NCBI GenBank assembly: GCA_946811695.1
Contig: OX328123.1
Location: forward strand, 10,177,698-10,241,697
DNA: 64,000 nucleotides
Direction of reading: 5' to 3'
Source of the DNA: Gonocerus acuteangulatus
Lineage: Eukaryota > Arthropoda > Insecta > Hemiptera > Coreidae
Within the stretch, counting starts at the first letter, position 1. Each line of letters opens with the position of its first letter. Made by a program: the position numbers and the translations under genes. Positions 34,236 through 44,182 of the stretch are shown piece by piece. The notes under the pieces are model-generated. The model was not told the origin of the DNA, searched no databases, and was given only the letters and a program-made list of their open reading frames with translations.

Positions 34236-34351
34236 GCACTTATACATGTTTTGTTAAAATGTTCAATTCAATTTATTTGCTTTAGAGTTACAACTCATAG
34301 CACTTATACATGTTTTGTTAAAATGTTGCTTGGCACTATTTTTCCTCGACC

Positions 34352-35274
34352 CCTAAATTATAAATCATGAAAATAGATATTGAAACATTTTATTATTTGC
34401 ATATTTTGTAAACAATGTTTTATTTAGCAGATTAAGGGATAATAATACCTAGTAACGATTTTTTTTTTTTTTTTTTTTTTTTTTGACAATTTTCTTATGC
34501 GCTTAAATGTTTTCTTAAGAAATTGAAATTGATATCCAAGAAGGTTTATGTAGTGGAAAAGATTTTAAATATTCCTTTACACTCACTGCCACCGGTCCTC
34601 CTTCAATATATTTCAAAATTAATTAATCACATTTTTTTTATATTTTCGTTTATTTAAAAATAAACTTTGAAGTTTTTCTTTCTCTAAAAATTTACTGTGA
34701 TAAAACTCATATTCTTTTTTTAAAAAAACACCTCTCAGGAACTGCGCCATCCTAGCGTGTTTCCGTTTTTATCCCTACGAATTTATTTAGAAAGCCTAGA
34801 ACATAAACAGTTATTGTTTCGTATTAATCTTTCGTGAAAACTTTAATCAGATTTAAAACAGGCCATTCACTTTCCGATTTGCAATACGACTCGTGGTACA
34901 ACTCGTTGAACGAGTCGGAAAATTTAGAGGGACGGCACGAAGGTCAGACATCCGACTGGAGACAGAGTTGGAGCGTGAGTGCGGGACTCGGATCAAAGTC
35001 GCCCAACTTACCTCAGTCAGTGCTTGACCTTCGGGCATTTTCGGTCTGCACTCGATGCATTTTTCGGCCCGTGGGTGACGTACACAGTCCTGAGTACAGA
35101 CTAGGACTGAAGTTGGATAGCAAGTCGAAGCATTAGTGGTGTCAAATATACAACTAGTAGTCCTACTGCAAGTTGGATCGCTAGTTGGATAGCAAGTCGA
35201 AGCATTAGTGGTGTCAACTATACAACCGATTTCTCTGTCACCACCACTCTTTCAAAAATCGCATAAAAACCGTA
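34352..35274. other. AT-rich DNA with repeat fragments
   Basis: A T-run lies at 34461-34484. A degraded minus-strand family E 3' end (CAGGAACTGCGCCATC) is seen at 34737-34752. A tandem direct repeat of about 72 bp, marked by AGTTGGATAGCAAGTCGAAG at 35112 and 35184, is also present. The 100-residue frame 34834-35136 matches no family I know. Confidence 0.45.
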
Positions 35275-36177
35275 TAGACCGAGAGCCGGCAACGCACTTT
35301 TCATGAAGTGTTTTATGCACCCTGAAATTTTGCTATGATATACCTCTTAGGTAGATAAGAAGGTATATATGGGTTTCCTGGACATATCTTGGTCCACCAG
35401 GTACTGCGCATAGGGGAAAGGTGCAAAACAATATTGCCCAAAAGTAGAGTTTTATTCAGAAGCCAACTATTATTAATGAAATAAATGGCAAATTAAGGCA
35501 ATTTTCAAATTTATAATAAATAAGGCAGGCACTTTTAAGGGGGTTAAAATGAGAATAATAAAAAAAAACTAAGTACCTAGTTTTTATTTTTAATAATTAA
35601 TGAAGTGCTTTATTCACGCTGCGATTTAAACAGCGTCTTCAATAATTATATTTGAAAATAATTGCAATAGGGCAGACACTTTTGTGGGGTATAATTATCA
35701 GGAAAAATAAAAATAAATGTAGAATATGATAGACTGCAATACACTGCGCGTAACCGTAAGAGTGTATGACAGCACCGCGCAGTTGTGGTTATTCTCTGTG
35801 CTCTCATTGGTTCTTGCTCACATGATCTTGTACAGCCGGTTTAAATGGCAGCGCGTAGAAAACTCTCATTTAATATTAGAATAAAAAGAATTAATTTTTT
35901 TTTTACGTGTTATACCCCTTAAAACTGTCTGCCATATTTATTATTCATTGTAAAATTGTCTTAATTTTACATTAAAGATAGTTGCCTTCTAAATAAAACT
36001 CTATTTTCGGGCAATATTGTTTTGCACCTTTCCCCTATGCGCAGTACCTGGTGCACCAAGGTATGTCCAGGAAACACATATTTACCTTCTTATCTACCTA
36101 AGAGGTATATTATAGAAATATTTCAGGATGCATAAAACACTTCATGAAAAGTGCGTTGCTGGCTGGCTCTCGGACTA
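35275..36177. mobile_element. family K MITE, complete, TA duplication, long TIRs
   Basis: The element (35277-36175) begins GACCGAGAGCCGGCAACGC and ends GGCTGGCTCTCGGAC, with TA on both sides. The arms are inverted over roughly 260 bp, including CATGAAGTGTTTTATGCA on the left and TGCATAAAACACTTCATG on the right. TA duplications point to a Tc1/mariner-type source. Two more copies lie at 51.2-51.9 kb and 53.5-54.5 kb. No transposase is present. Confidence 0.85.
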
Positions 36178-36299
36178 GTATTTGTACGAAATTTAATTTG
36201 CTTTCGAATAGATGCTTTGCATTTACAACAAAATACCAGGAAAACTCTAGCCTTTTCAATTTTCCTGGTCAACGGTTATTGATATGGCAATTTATTGAT

Positions 36300-36305
36300 A
36301 TGTAC

Positions 36306-36345
<40 letters not shown>

Positions 36346-36519
36346 CGGCGCATCTACATCAAGGTCATTAGCGCCGACATCCAGGGTGCAGCGAGGAATT
36401 TTACCAGCGAGCCGTGGGATGATAAAATTCCTGCCGGAGGTTGGGAATCGAACCCACCATCTCCCGCTTATGAATCCAAGGCGCTAGCCATTAGACCACG
36501 GGAGACCCCATGTACTGAT
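36300..36519 (-). mobile_element. SINE-B, minus strand, intact with target duplication
   Basis: The direct repeat ATGTACTGAT lies at 36300-36309 and 36510-36519. Between them, on the minus strand, is a tRNA-Glu-like head (GGGGTCTCCCGTGGTCTAAT), GGGTTCGATTCCC, the 3' hairpin CGGCGC...GCGCCG and an A tail (the T-run on the plus strand). The open frame 36295-36564 is incidental. Confidence 0.92.
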
Positions 36520-36951
36520 ATTGAAAACGATTTCATTAGATTTCCTACTTCTAATTACTTATAAAACGTGTACATAGAAGCCTAATAACGCAAAAAGGTA
36601 AGCTTACAAACTTGATCTTTCAAATATTTCATTAAAATCGTCCAAGTTTTAGGCAGCGCCTCTTGAAAGCATTGATTATTTATAAAAAATTCAGAATATT
36701 CTTATATTTTATAATTCATGGATTAATTTATTGAGATATCTTTTCCAGAAATCCCCCCTCCGGTGCTTCTCGTTAGCACGGGATTAGGATGACCTGTAGA
36801 TACCATGCCGCTGGGTTGTGATGTAAACTTGGTGTCATGGTTCAACTCATCTCCAGGTTAATAACGTAATTAACAATTTAAGTCGACATAACAATCTTTC
36901 TCACTATAATACGAGTCAAACAATGATTTCGCGATTTTCTAACGTAGAAAA
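36520..36951. other. no recognisable feature
   Basis: AT-rich spacer with nothing supported. Confidence 0.4.
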
Positions 36952-38004
36952 GGTCCGTCACGCAGGAGCTGCATAACTAAGCACTTTCCTTAGAATTTTG
37001 GTAGCGTAGACTGCTTTCCAGAACAATTTGCTTAAAATATCCTACATAAATAAAATAAAAACATGAATAGTTCTCTTTTAAATTTGTAATGAGTAACTGA
37101 TCAATTATTAATTTGCTTCCAGAGTTATGTTTACACATGGTACCTATTACACTACGTAATAAATACAAAAAACCTCATATTATCGTATTTTGATCTAAAG
37201 CAGGAACAGGAAACAGTCACTCTAGTGGTAGAAAGCGCTCCTTGCGGCGGCTTTGTGAACCTACGTCTGGCGGGCTTTTCTATTGAAATATATTACAAAT
37301 TAAACCCCCGCTTTCCGATTGACCGATTCAGCTCATTTTTACAACACTTCTTTCTCATGAGATACCCACGACGTATACCGCGTTTCGCAACAATAAAGCA
37401 GAAATTACGACCGGTATGAGTATATTAGGAATTTGGGTCCGGAGTAAACCCCCCTTCTAATGAACCGATTTAGTTTATTTTTACAACACATATTTACCTG
37501 TAGATTACCACTACGAATACCGAGTTTTGTCTAAATATACCAAAAATCACGGCTGGTAGTGGCGAATTGGTATTGTGGGTCCGGAGTAAACCCCCCCTCC
37601 TAATGAACCGATTTAGTTTATTTTTACAACACATATTTACCTGTGGATTACCACTACGAATACCGAGTTTCGTCGAAATGTACCAAAAATCACGGCTGGT
37701 AGTGGCGAATTGGTATCGTGGGTCCGGAGTAAACCCCCCCCCCCCTTCTAATGAACCGATTTAGTTCATTTTTATATCTCACTTTTCTCTCTATATTACC
37801 ACTACGAATACCAACTTTCGTTGAAATATAACAAATATTACGGCTGACATAGTCAAATTAGTGTTTTCGGTTCGGGGTAAACCCCCCCTTCCGGTGGACC
37901 GACTTTGGTGGTTAACGAACTCGTTCAATTGTTTGCTAATTGAATGCTATATACCAAGTTTCGTGACGAAAAAACAAAAACTCTGGCCGCTATCGTGTTA
38001 ACAG

Positions 38005-38055
<51 letters not shown>

Positions 38056-38181
38056 TAAATTTTAACGGGGGTCATTTTCGGTGTCTACTAGGTAGGATCG
38101 ATAAAGATTTGAAGAAATTTTTCAAAAATTCCGTCATGAGTCCAACCTCAATAGCTACTTTCCTTCGGAGGAAAGTGCTAA
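36952..38181 (-). mobile_element. family D, DINE-1/Helentron-like element, inverted copy
   Basis: This is the same element as 12160-13369 in the opposite orientation. The 3' end is on the left (GTCCGTCACGCAGGAGCTGC, then AGCACTTTCCT at 36979-36989). The 5' end is on the right (TTTCCTTCGGAGGAAAGTGCT, split by the hairpin loop). The (TA)n tract is at 38011-38055, and the 143-bp G-run units are present with C-runs on this strand. The right flank (ACGAATGAAACCATTT) is family E sequence, so D has jumped into an older E copy. Confidence 0.75.
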
Positions 38182-38520
38182 AACGAATGAAACCATTTAT
38201 AGGGCGATATTTGTGACCGTTTTCCAAAAACATGAATACGAATTGTTTTCCTAACTAATATTCCAGTCGGCTACTTAGAAAAGATAAATTCAATTAAAAC
38301 TATCACTATATGTTTGGCACTTATCTGAACTATGATTTTTGAATTTTGATTGCATTTGAAATTAAGGAAGCATTAGAAAAAAAAATAGATTTTACTAAAA
38401 AAACATGAGCAATTTTGGGATATTCGAGTAATTTCATAAAATCTTGAAAATGGCTGGGAAATCGTGGTAACTGGAAAGCAGCCCCTGGAGGGCCGACTTA
38501 AATTTCTAAGTAAAGATGGA
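38182..38520. mobile_element. fragment of a family E element
   Basis: ACGAATGAAACCATTTATAGG followed by CGATATTTGTGACCGTTTTC matches the interior of E elements, where the same block reads GCGATAGCTTTAACCGTTTT. The copy is degraded and has lost its end. Confidence 0.55.
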
Positions 38521-38580
38521 ATGGTTGGGATTCGGCTAAATAAACCTCAATATGATTTTGTTTTAAAAAATCTATATTTC

Positions 38581-38615
38581 GGACGTTTCGGCTACTCATT
38601 GGTAGCCTTCGTCAG
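38581..38615 (-). ncRNA. hammerhead-ribozyme-like motif, PLE type
   Basis: On the minus strand: CTGACGA, one extra A, stem II GGCTAC/GTAGCC with a six-base loop, then GAAACGTCC. The core bases CTGANGA and GAA are intact. ACGT after GAA is self-complementary, so stem III would need two RNA molecules. Cleavage would be expected after the C of GTC. It is inferred from sequence only. Confidence 0.6.
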
Positions 38616-39547
38616 CTAAAATGACAAAAAAAAAGAAATTAATACAAAAACAAAAAAAAAATTATGATTGTGATAGGTAACAGAGCTATAGATACAATTA
38701 ACTTATAAAAGAACATATCGTCTTAAATTCTTAGAATGAAAAAGTAAATAGGTACAATGATTAATTTTAATAGTAATTAGTAACGTTAATTGATTTTACA
38801 AAGAAATAAGAAACTACATACCAATGACAAATATAGTAGCTAATAGAAATATTAATTAATTTTACAAACAAATAAGATACTACATACCAATAGAAATGCC
38901 GAGCGGCAGAAATAAATATTAGCGTACATAGGAGAAATGCCTTGTTGGTCAGTTTTGTAGTTTATATTGTTTTTGTTTAAGTTACGCTAATATTTTCCAA
39001 ATACTCTCCCGACCTCCCACCTAGATTTTTACCATGCCCCTTGGGTATCCTTCCATTAACACCGTTTTCTCCTTTCCTGTCATAAATATGTCATAAACAT
39101 GCCTTTTGATCCTTACCGACATGTCATAAACATGCTTTTTGATCCTTACCGACATTTCCCCCACCACCTGCTGTTTTCACTTACTTATACCCCACTAGAT
39201 TCCTTCTCTCCTTAGACACTCTACAATGGTTACTTAATTGCCAACCTTGGTCTTCCTCTGCCGCTCGGCATTTCTATTGGTATGTAGTATCTTATTTCTT
39301 TGTAAAATTAATTAATGTTACTATTAGCTACTATATTTGTCATTGGTGTGTAGTTTCTTATTTATTTGTAAAATCAATTAACGTTACTAATTACTATTAA
39401 AATCAATCAATGTACCTATTTACTTTTTCATTCTAAGAATTTAAGACGATATGTTCTTTTATAAGTTAATTGTATCTATAGCTCTGTTACCTATCACAAT
39501 CATAATCTTTTTGTTTTTGTATTAATTTCTTTTTTTTGTCATTTTAG

Positions 39548-39582
39548 CTGACGAAGGCTACCAATGAGTAGCCGAAACGTTC
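39548..39582 (+). ncRNA. hammerhead-ribozyme-like motif, PLE type
   Basis: CTGACGA, A, GGCTAC-CAATGA-GTAGCC, GAAACGTTC. It is the same as the 38.58-kb copy except GTT replaces GTC at the expected cleavage triplet, which still fits the NUH rule. Confidence 0.6.
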
Positions 39583-39679
39583 GAAATATAGATTTTTTTA
39601 AACAAAATCATATTGAGGTTTATTTAGCCGAATCCCAACCATTCCATCTTTACTTATCACCTCGACGGCTAACTAATCA

Positions 39680-40072
39680 TCATGATTTATTAGTGATGGT
39701 TCGTTTATGTTGTGTAAGACGTGAGTGAATGTCATTTATGGTTTCTCCTATGTATATACCATTACAGGAAGGGGTTTGGCAAGGGACTTGGTAAACACAA
39801 CGGGTGGTTTGTTCAAAAGGGATGGGATCTTTGAGTTTGGTATAGAGGGTTTTGAGTTTGTTGGTAGTTTTCAAACCAAAATTTAGGGAAGGGTAGGATT
39901 TTTTTATTGTCTTTGTAAGTTTATCAGTCAGTCCAGGTGTAAATGGTAGAGATCGGAACATTTGGTAACTGGGAGTTAGGGAAGAATTGGGAGAGACAGT
40001 GTTGAATGGTTGGGATTTTACTTTTTTAACAAGGGATTTTATGAGGTTGGGGGGAAATTGGTTGCGTGCCAA
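39680..40072 (-). pseudogene. Penelope-like element: end of reverse transcriptase region and start of GIY-YIG domain
   Basis: The 130-residue frame has RSLPFTPGLTDKL and LKTLYTKLKDPIPFEQ, followed by CVYQVPCQTPSCNGIYIGET and RLTQHKRTI. The order (LP-Phe/Tyr-x-x-Gly, Lys-rich linker, Asp-Pro, Val-Tyr-x-x-Pro-Cys, then Tyr-Ile-Gly) is the standard transition from reverse transcriptase to the GIY-YIG endonuclease in Penelope-like retroelements. The frame is cut at its C-terminal side, right after the YIG motif, by an inverted repeat block. The polymerase core is missing at the other side. It is therefore a dead fragment. The two hammerhead-like motifs beside it are on the opposite strand. Confidence 0.82.
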
Positions 40073-40395
40073 TATATCTTAGGCGATATTAATATTTTTA
40101 TTGTGGAAATCCTTCCAGTAGTATCTTATTTCTTTGTAAAATTTATTAATGTTACTATTAGCTACTATTTTTGTCATTGGTATGTAGTTTCTTATTTCTT
40201 TGTAAAATCAATTAATGTTACTTATTACTATTAAAATCAATTATTGTACCTATTTACTTTTTCATTCTACTCATTCTAAGAATTTTAGACGATATGTTCT
40301 TTTATAAGTTAATTGTATCTATAGTTCTGTTACCTATCACAATTATAATTTTTGTTTTTTTGTTTTTGTATTAATTTGTTTTTTTGTCATTTTAG

Positions 40396-40430
40396 CTGAC
40401 GAAGGCTACCAATGAGTAGCCGAAACGTCC
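40396..40430 (+). ncRNA. hammerhead-ribozyme-like motif, PLE type
   Basis: CTGACGA, A, GGCTAC-CAATGA-GTAGCC, GAAACGTCC. The core is complete and identical to the motif at 38581-38615. Confidence 0.6.
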
Positions 40431-40530
40431 GAAATATAGATTTTTTAAAACAAAATCATATTGAGGCTTATTTAGCCGAATCCCAACCATTCCATCTTTA
40501 CTTATCACCTCGACGGCTAACTATCTAATC

Positions 40531-40825
40531 ATCATGTTACATTTCTAAAAAATATAAGATTCTGAAGTAATTTTCGATAGGACGATCTTCGGTGGAGAAA
40601 TAAGCGCTTAAAACATCGAAAAAGTTGCCTTGAATTTTTTTATTCATTTTTTTTTTCTTATTGATTTTTGAAGTAAAATGAATTGGGTTGCTTTCAGAGA
40701 GTAATTCAAGTAGACCAAGGGTGTAATTTATGCTACTGTAAGTTTTCTGTGCATATTGGTGCATTTTCTTCAAGTTTTCCTTCGTAAAGTTGTTTTCATT
40801 TATCAGAAACTATTAAATCTACATA
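40531..40825. other. no recognisable feature
   Basis: AT-rich spacer. The 78-residue minus frame (40537-40773) matches no family I recognise. Confidence 0.35.
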
Positions 40826-41162
40826 TTCCAAGCTTTTCGGGGGCGAGGTTAGCACAGTGGTAGAGCACTGGACTCATATGCTGGAGGCCTGAGTTCAAAT
40901 CCCGAGCATAGTACTAAAGATTTTTTCTTCTATTGTCTTCGTTCATGGGTTGAATTCGGCCTCCCTGACCGTCCCTAGGCCAACCCAGCCTTTAATTAAT
41001 TTGATAACGGGTACCTTGTAGTGCTAATGTCGAAGTAGCCAAGGGGAAAATCAGGCGGCCGGAGCATAGTACTGACCAAACTATCTCCCTAGTGTGCCGT
41101 ATGGTCACGAATCAGATATCTCTATAGTATCTGCCCGGGACTGATTTTTTTCCAAGCTTTTC
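40826..41162 (+). mobile_element. SINE-A with perfect 13-bp target duplication
   Basis: TTCCAAGCTTTTC lies at 40826-40838 and 41150-41162. The SINE (40839-41149) starts GGGGGCGAGGTTAGC, with A-box-like TTAGCACAGTGGTAGAGCA and B-box-like GAGTTCAAATCCCGAGCA. It ends GGGACTGATTTTTT, a short T tail. This copy fixes both ends of the family. Confidence 0.93.
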
Positions 41163-41955
41163 AAAAGACACGTGGGATTAGAGCGTTATGAAAACACCTC
41201 TAAGATCATGCAGTGGCTGTGAGTCTGACGTTTTTTAAATTTCCTATCTAGCATGAGACAAAAAAACATTATTTGAAGAATTGAGTATTTTTACTTTGCT
41301 TATTCAATCTTAGGGCAATGCAAATTTCTTTGTTCCACGAGGTGTGAAAGCTTTTAGCTGTTAGCAATTTTTTTTCTGCTTGGTTTCCTCTTAAGCAGTC
41401 TATTATGCTTAGTTTTCGGCGCTCGCTTTCTTCTCCAGCTGATTGGCTGATTAGGGGCCCATTGCCAAGGTGAAATTTATACGGGACTTCACCCCAAACA
41501 GGCCGCCTTCCTACCAATCATTTTTGTGTTAGTGTTTTGTTTTTTTTCTTCTTCTTCTTTCTAATTTGCATCTTTAGTTTGCACATGAATTGGACATTGG
41601 ACTAATGGGCGAATACTGAACAGGTTGAAATCTCCCGGTGTCTGGAATCGTTGAAACTTTAAACATGTTTAGTTAGTATGCTAGTTGCAAGCGGGTCCTG
41701 TAGCTCGCTCTCCTGTATTTCTCCGAAGCTCGTTGCGTAACGTTTGAAGATGTTACAGAGCCTATTGAAAATTCATTGATTGTTAGCTTGGTAATACACT
41801 AAAATACATGAGATAATGTTTTGAAAGAATAAATTTAAACTACTTTCTCTTGATTAGATAATTACGTTACACTCATATAGGCTACCAAGAAGAATACTTT
41901 TTTTTTTCACTCTTGGTCGACATCCATCAAAAGAATACGTGGTGGGGCAGTGAAC
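41163..41955. other. no recognisable feature
   Basis: The minus frame at 41269-41517 (82 residues, starting MVGRRPVWGEV) is not recognised. No repeats are shared with other parts of the window. Confidence 0.35.
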
Positions 41956-42406
41956 GTTTATAGCAGTGTTGGGCAAAAATTATTCAGAATGATGAATAAC
42001 GATTAATGAATAAATGTATTATTTTATTCATGAATGAAGAATAATTACTTTTATTCATTATTCGTTATTCTGTGAATGAATTTTATGTTTTATTCACAAA
42101 TTATTCGAATGATCGTTCAGAATAAACATATTTTAGTGAATAATGATAGATTTATTATGATGTTGGCAGCCAGAAATATGTATATATACGAGTGTTTAAG
42201 GAGGATTAATCTTTAGACCAACTGTACATAAAGAATAACGAATGATGAATAATGAATGATGAATAGCGAATAATGAATAACGAATAATTCTGTGAATAAT
42301 TCATGATGTACCGTGCGAATAAGATAATTCAGTGAATTATTCATCATTCACTAAAAATGTATTCGAATAATACTTTATTCGAATAATGCCCAACTCTGTT
42401 TTATAG
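41956..42406. mobile_element. hAT-type MITE with 8-bp target duplication
   Basis: The ends CAGTGTTGGGCAAAAATTAT (41964) and, in reverse complement, CAGAGTTGGGCATTATTCG (42398) are hAT-like inverted repeats. The flanks GTTTATAG (41956-41963) and TTTTATAG (42399-42406) are an 8-bp duplication with one change. The interior is a string of GAATAATGAATAACGAA-like words in both orientations and has no coding capacity. Confidence 0.85.
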
Positions 42407-42423
42407 CTAGCCAATCGCTGAAA

Positions 42424-42957
42424 AAGTCCGACTCGCAGACACGTAGAAATAGAAGCAGTTATAGGTAGGTTTTGATCTTTCGTAAAAAATACAAAATAAC
42501 ATTTCAAAGATAAGTAAGATTTTAGGCCCCATAAATGGAACCTTAAAGTATCCTAAGCAAATATTACTCTGTCCTATCAAGGTTCACTCTCGGAAACGCT
42601 GAAATCAATATGTTTTTCGTTTTCTTATCATGTTTTACTAAATTACTCAGTTTACTGCTAAATCCCCCCCCCCAAAAAAATACATTAAAAGGCGGGATGA
42701 AAAGTGACATAACCCCGACATTTTTGTAGTACAGGGCACTTATTACTTCGATTGACATCGCCCCATCTAAAATAACTTTGGAGCCTCTTTTGTAGAGACT
42801 TTAGTAAGCTTTCGCGTGGTCACTTTCCACTTACCACGATTTCCGAGCAGTTTTCCAGATATTTTAAGAAATATACCAAAACTTTTTCATGTTCGTTAAT
42901 ACAATTTTTTTTTTTTAATAATTCCTTACTCCAAACGCAACTAAAATGTAAATATCT
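42424..42957 (-). mobile_element. truncated family E element
   Basis: AAAAAGTCCGACTCGCAG at the left is the E 3' end in minus orientation. Blocks such as CGATTGACATCGCCCCATC, GTAAGCTTTCG and CCTTACTCCAAACG follow the order seen in the E copy at 7.9-9.05 kb. The 5' half is missing, cut at the Tc1-like terminus. Confidence 0.65.
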
Positions 42958-43145
42958 TACAGTGAGTGTCAAAAGTATTGACACACTAAGTTTATTTTGA
43001 AAAAAAAAAATTAAGGACAGCCATATTGGTAAAAATAATTTAAATATAAGAGAGATAATTAGTCACCAATAATTTATTCTATTTGTCAATAATATAAAAA
43101 AATAAATCGTTAGATATTAAGAATAAATGTTATAAATCCATATAT
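42958..43145 (+). mobile_element. Tc1-like terminal repeat
   Basis: A TA (42958-42959) is followed by CAGTGAGTGTCAAAAGTATT, the typical start of Tc1-family terminal repeats. The next 170 bp match 43966-44130, with shared TGGTAAAAATAATTTAAA and AGATATTA-type blocks, so two Tc1-like ends lie in direct orientation about 1 kb apart. Confidence 0.75.
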
Positions 43146-43767
43146 AGGATTTCCAAGACAGATTCAGAATTTTCCAAACTATGTTCAGAATTTTCCAAAC
43201 TATATTCGGAATTTTCCAAACTACACTCGGAATTTTCCAAACTACATTCAGAATTTTCCATTTCATGTTCAGAATTTAGTTAATATTTTCTTATATGCAA
43301 TTTTGGACCAATTTTCTTACAATAGGTATTTTTTTTGTTTTGTAGGTAGGAAGGTAATTAATAATGTAAAGTATTTTCATTTGAAATATTTATAATATGT
43401 AATAATTAAAATATACTGATTTATCAAGTAAACAGAATCTAACATTTGATCCTAATTCCTAAATCTAATATTAAATGCCTCTTATCTTATTTGTGTTTAC
43501 TTGCTATACTGTTGTTTACAATACTGTTTTGAAAAACAAAGTTTATTTTTATTTACGATCAACTGGTTCATTCAAGCCTTCTTTCAATTGAAAATATTGT
43601 CAAGATAGTATGTTTGAGAAAATGTATTACATTCTGAATTTGAAATGAAAAGTTCTGAATTGAGTTTGGAAAATTCTCAATTTGGTTTGGAAAACTCTTA
43701 ATTTGGTTTGAAAAATTCTGAAATTGGTATGGAAAATTCTGAATCTGTCTTGAAAATCCTATTTACA
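43144..43767. mobile_element. foldback MITE with 22-bp repeated units in its arms
   Basis: The left arm starts AGGATTTCCAAGACAGATTC and continues with about five 22-bp repeats of TTCAGAATTTTCCAAACTA. The right arm is its inverse, with GGAAAATTCTGAATCTGTCTTG at the end (22 bp here shown as two parts: GGAAAATTCTG, AATCTGTCTTG). Both ends are next to TA-containing flanks. The element sits within the interior of the Tc1-like relic. Confidence 0.7.
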
Positions 43768-43865
43768 AAAGTGATGCGTCAAAAACTATTTATTTAATTT
43801 TTGACAACGTGATTTAGGACTGGTTTTCTATAGGTTGCCATACTTTTCTAGACAGGATAGTGCGG

Positions 43866-43965
43866 AAGCCTTTTCTTTCTTTCTAAAGAAAAGCCACCAC
43901 CCCTAGTGGGAATCGAACCCTCGGCCTTAGGCAAAATTTACCACTCACGGCCACTGGGCCTCCAA
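43866..43965 (-). mobile_element. SINE-C fragment, tRNA-like head
   Basis: On the minus strand the sequence GGAGGCCCAGTGGCCGTGAG followed by GGCCGAGGGTTCGATTCCC carries A-box-like and B-box-like elements. The tail GAAAGAAAGAAAAGG follows. A related head is found at 62150-62257. Only the tRNA-like part is recognisable. Confidence 0.6.
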
Positions 43966-44180
43966 AGAGTCAAAAGTCTTGATACACTAAATTACTTTTT
44001 AAGGACCACCATATCGGTAAAAATAATTTAAATTGTACAGAAGTGATATAAAATGATCAATAAGTTATTTTATATATCATCCAATATAAAAGAATAAATC
44101 ATTAGATATTAATAATCTACACTAAATAAGGACGGCAACAAGGTCTGGGTTTGGAAGGATAAGTTTAGTTTATCTGTAAC
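43966..44180. mobile_element. second Tc1-like end, degraded
   Basis: GAGTCAAAAGTCTTGATACAC and the block ATATCGGTAAAAATAATTTA match the end at 42960 with scattered changes. It adjoins the transposase remnant below and would be its 3' terminus. Confidence 0.6.
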
Positions 44181-44182
44181 TA

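Larger units (their letters stand above)
26869..34330. repeat. 64-bp satellite array, about 115 copies
   Basis: The monomer reads GTTACAACTCATAGCACTTA, TACATGTTTTGTTAAAATGT, TCAATTCAAGTTATTTGCTT, TAGA. About 114 copies run unbroken to about 34150, and 1.5 more follow an insertion (34150-34235). Most copies in 26.9-28.4 kb are identical. Variants (GATAAAATG, ATTCATTTTATT, TTGAATGCAGG, ACTCATAACAC) become common after about 29.1 kb. There are no spacers, so this is not a CRISPR array. The unit is AT-rich and non-coding. Confidence 0.98.
26660..34350. mobile_element. 7.7-kb TIR element whose interior is a 64-bp satellite
   Basis: The left end starts GTCGGGCCAAATTAGTGCC and continues AAGCAGCATTTTTAAC. 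The reverse complement of the right end (34312-34350) reads GTCGAGGAAAAATAGTGCC and then AAGCAACATTTTAAC. These are imperfect terminal inverted repeats of about 35 bp. Inside the left end a second inverted repeat of about 40 bp (26694-26734 with 26830-26871) makes a large hairpin. Everything else is the 64-bp array plus one insertion. No coding capacity is seen. The structure resembles non-autonomous TIR elements with internal tandem repeats. The target duplication is not clear. Confidence 0.65.
38521..40530. mobile_element. Penelope-like element relic with inverted terminal-type repeats
   Basis: Three copies of a block containing TTCGGCTA...CAATATGATTTTG plus a hammerhead-like motif lie at 38521-38620 (minus), 39535-39650 (plus) and 40385-40520 (plus). 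Between them are direct repeats of about 140 bp (39290-39430 and 40118-40262, sharing TTTGTAAAAT and GTACCTATTTACTTTTTCAT) and a minus-strand PLE coding fragment. Mixed direct and inverted terminal repeats are usual for Penelope-like elements. Confidence 0.7.

Noticed and set aside
26869..34330. A CRISPR array
   Set aside because: The repeats are contiguous 64-bp monomers with no spacers, in a eukaryotic sequence.
26869..34330. A self-cleaving (hammerhead) satellite
   Set aside because: The 64-bp monomer has no CTGANGA...GAAA core on either strand.
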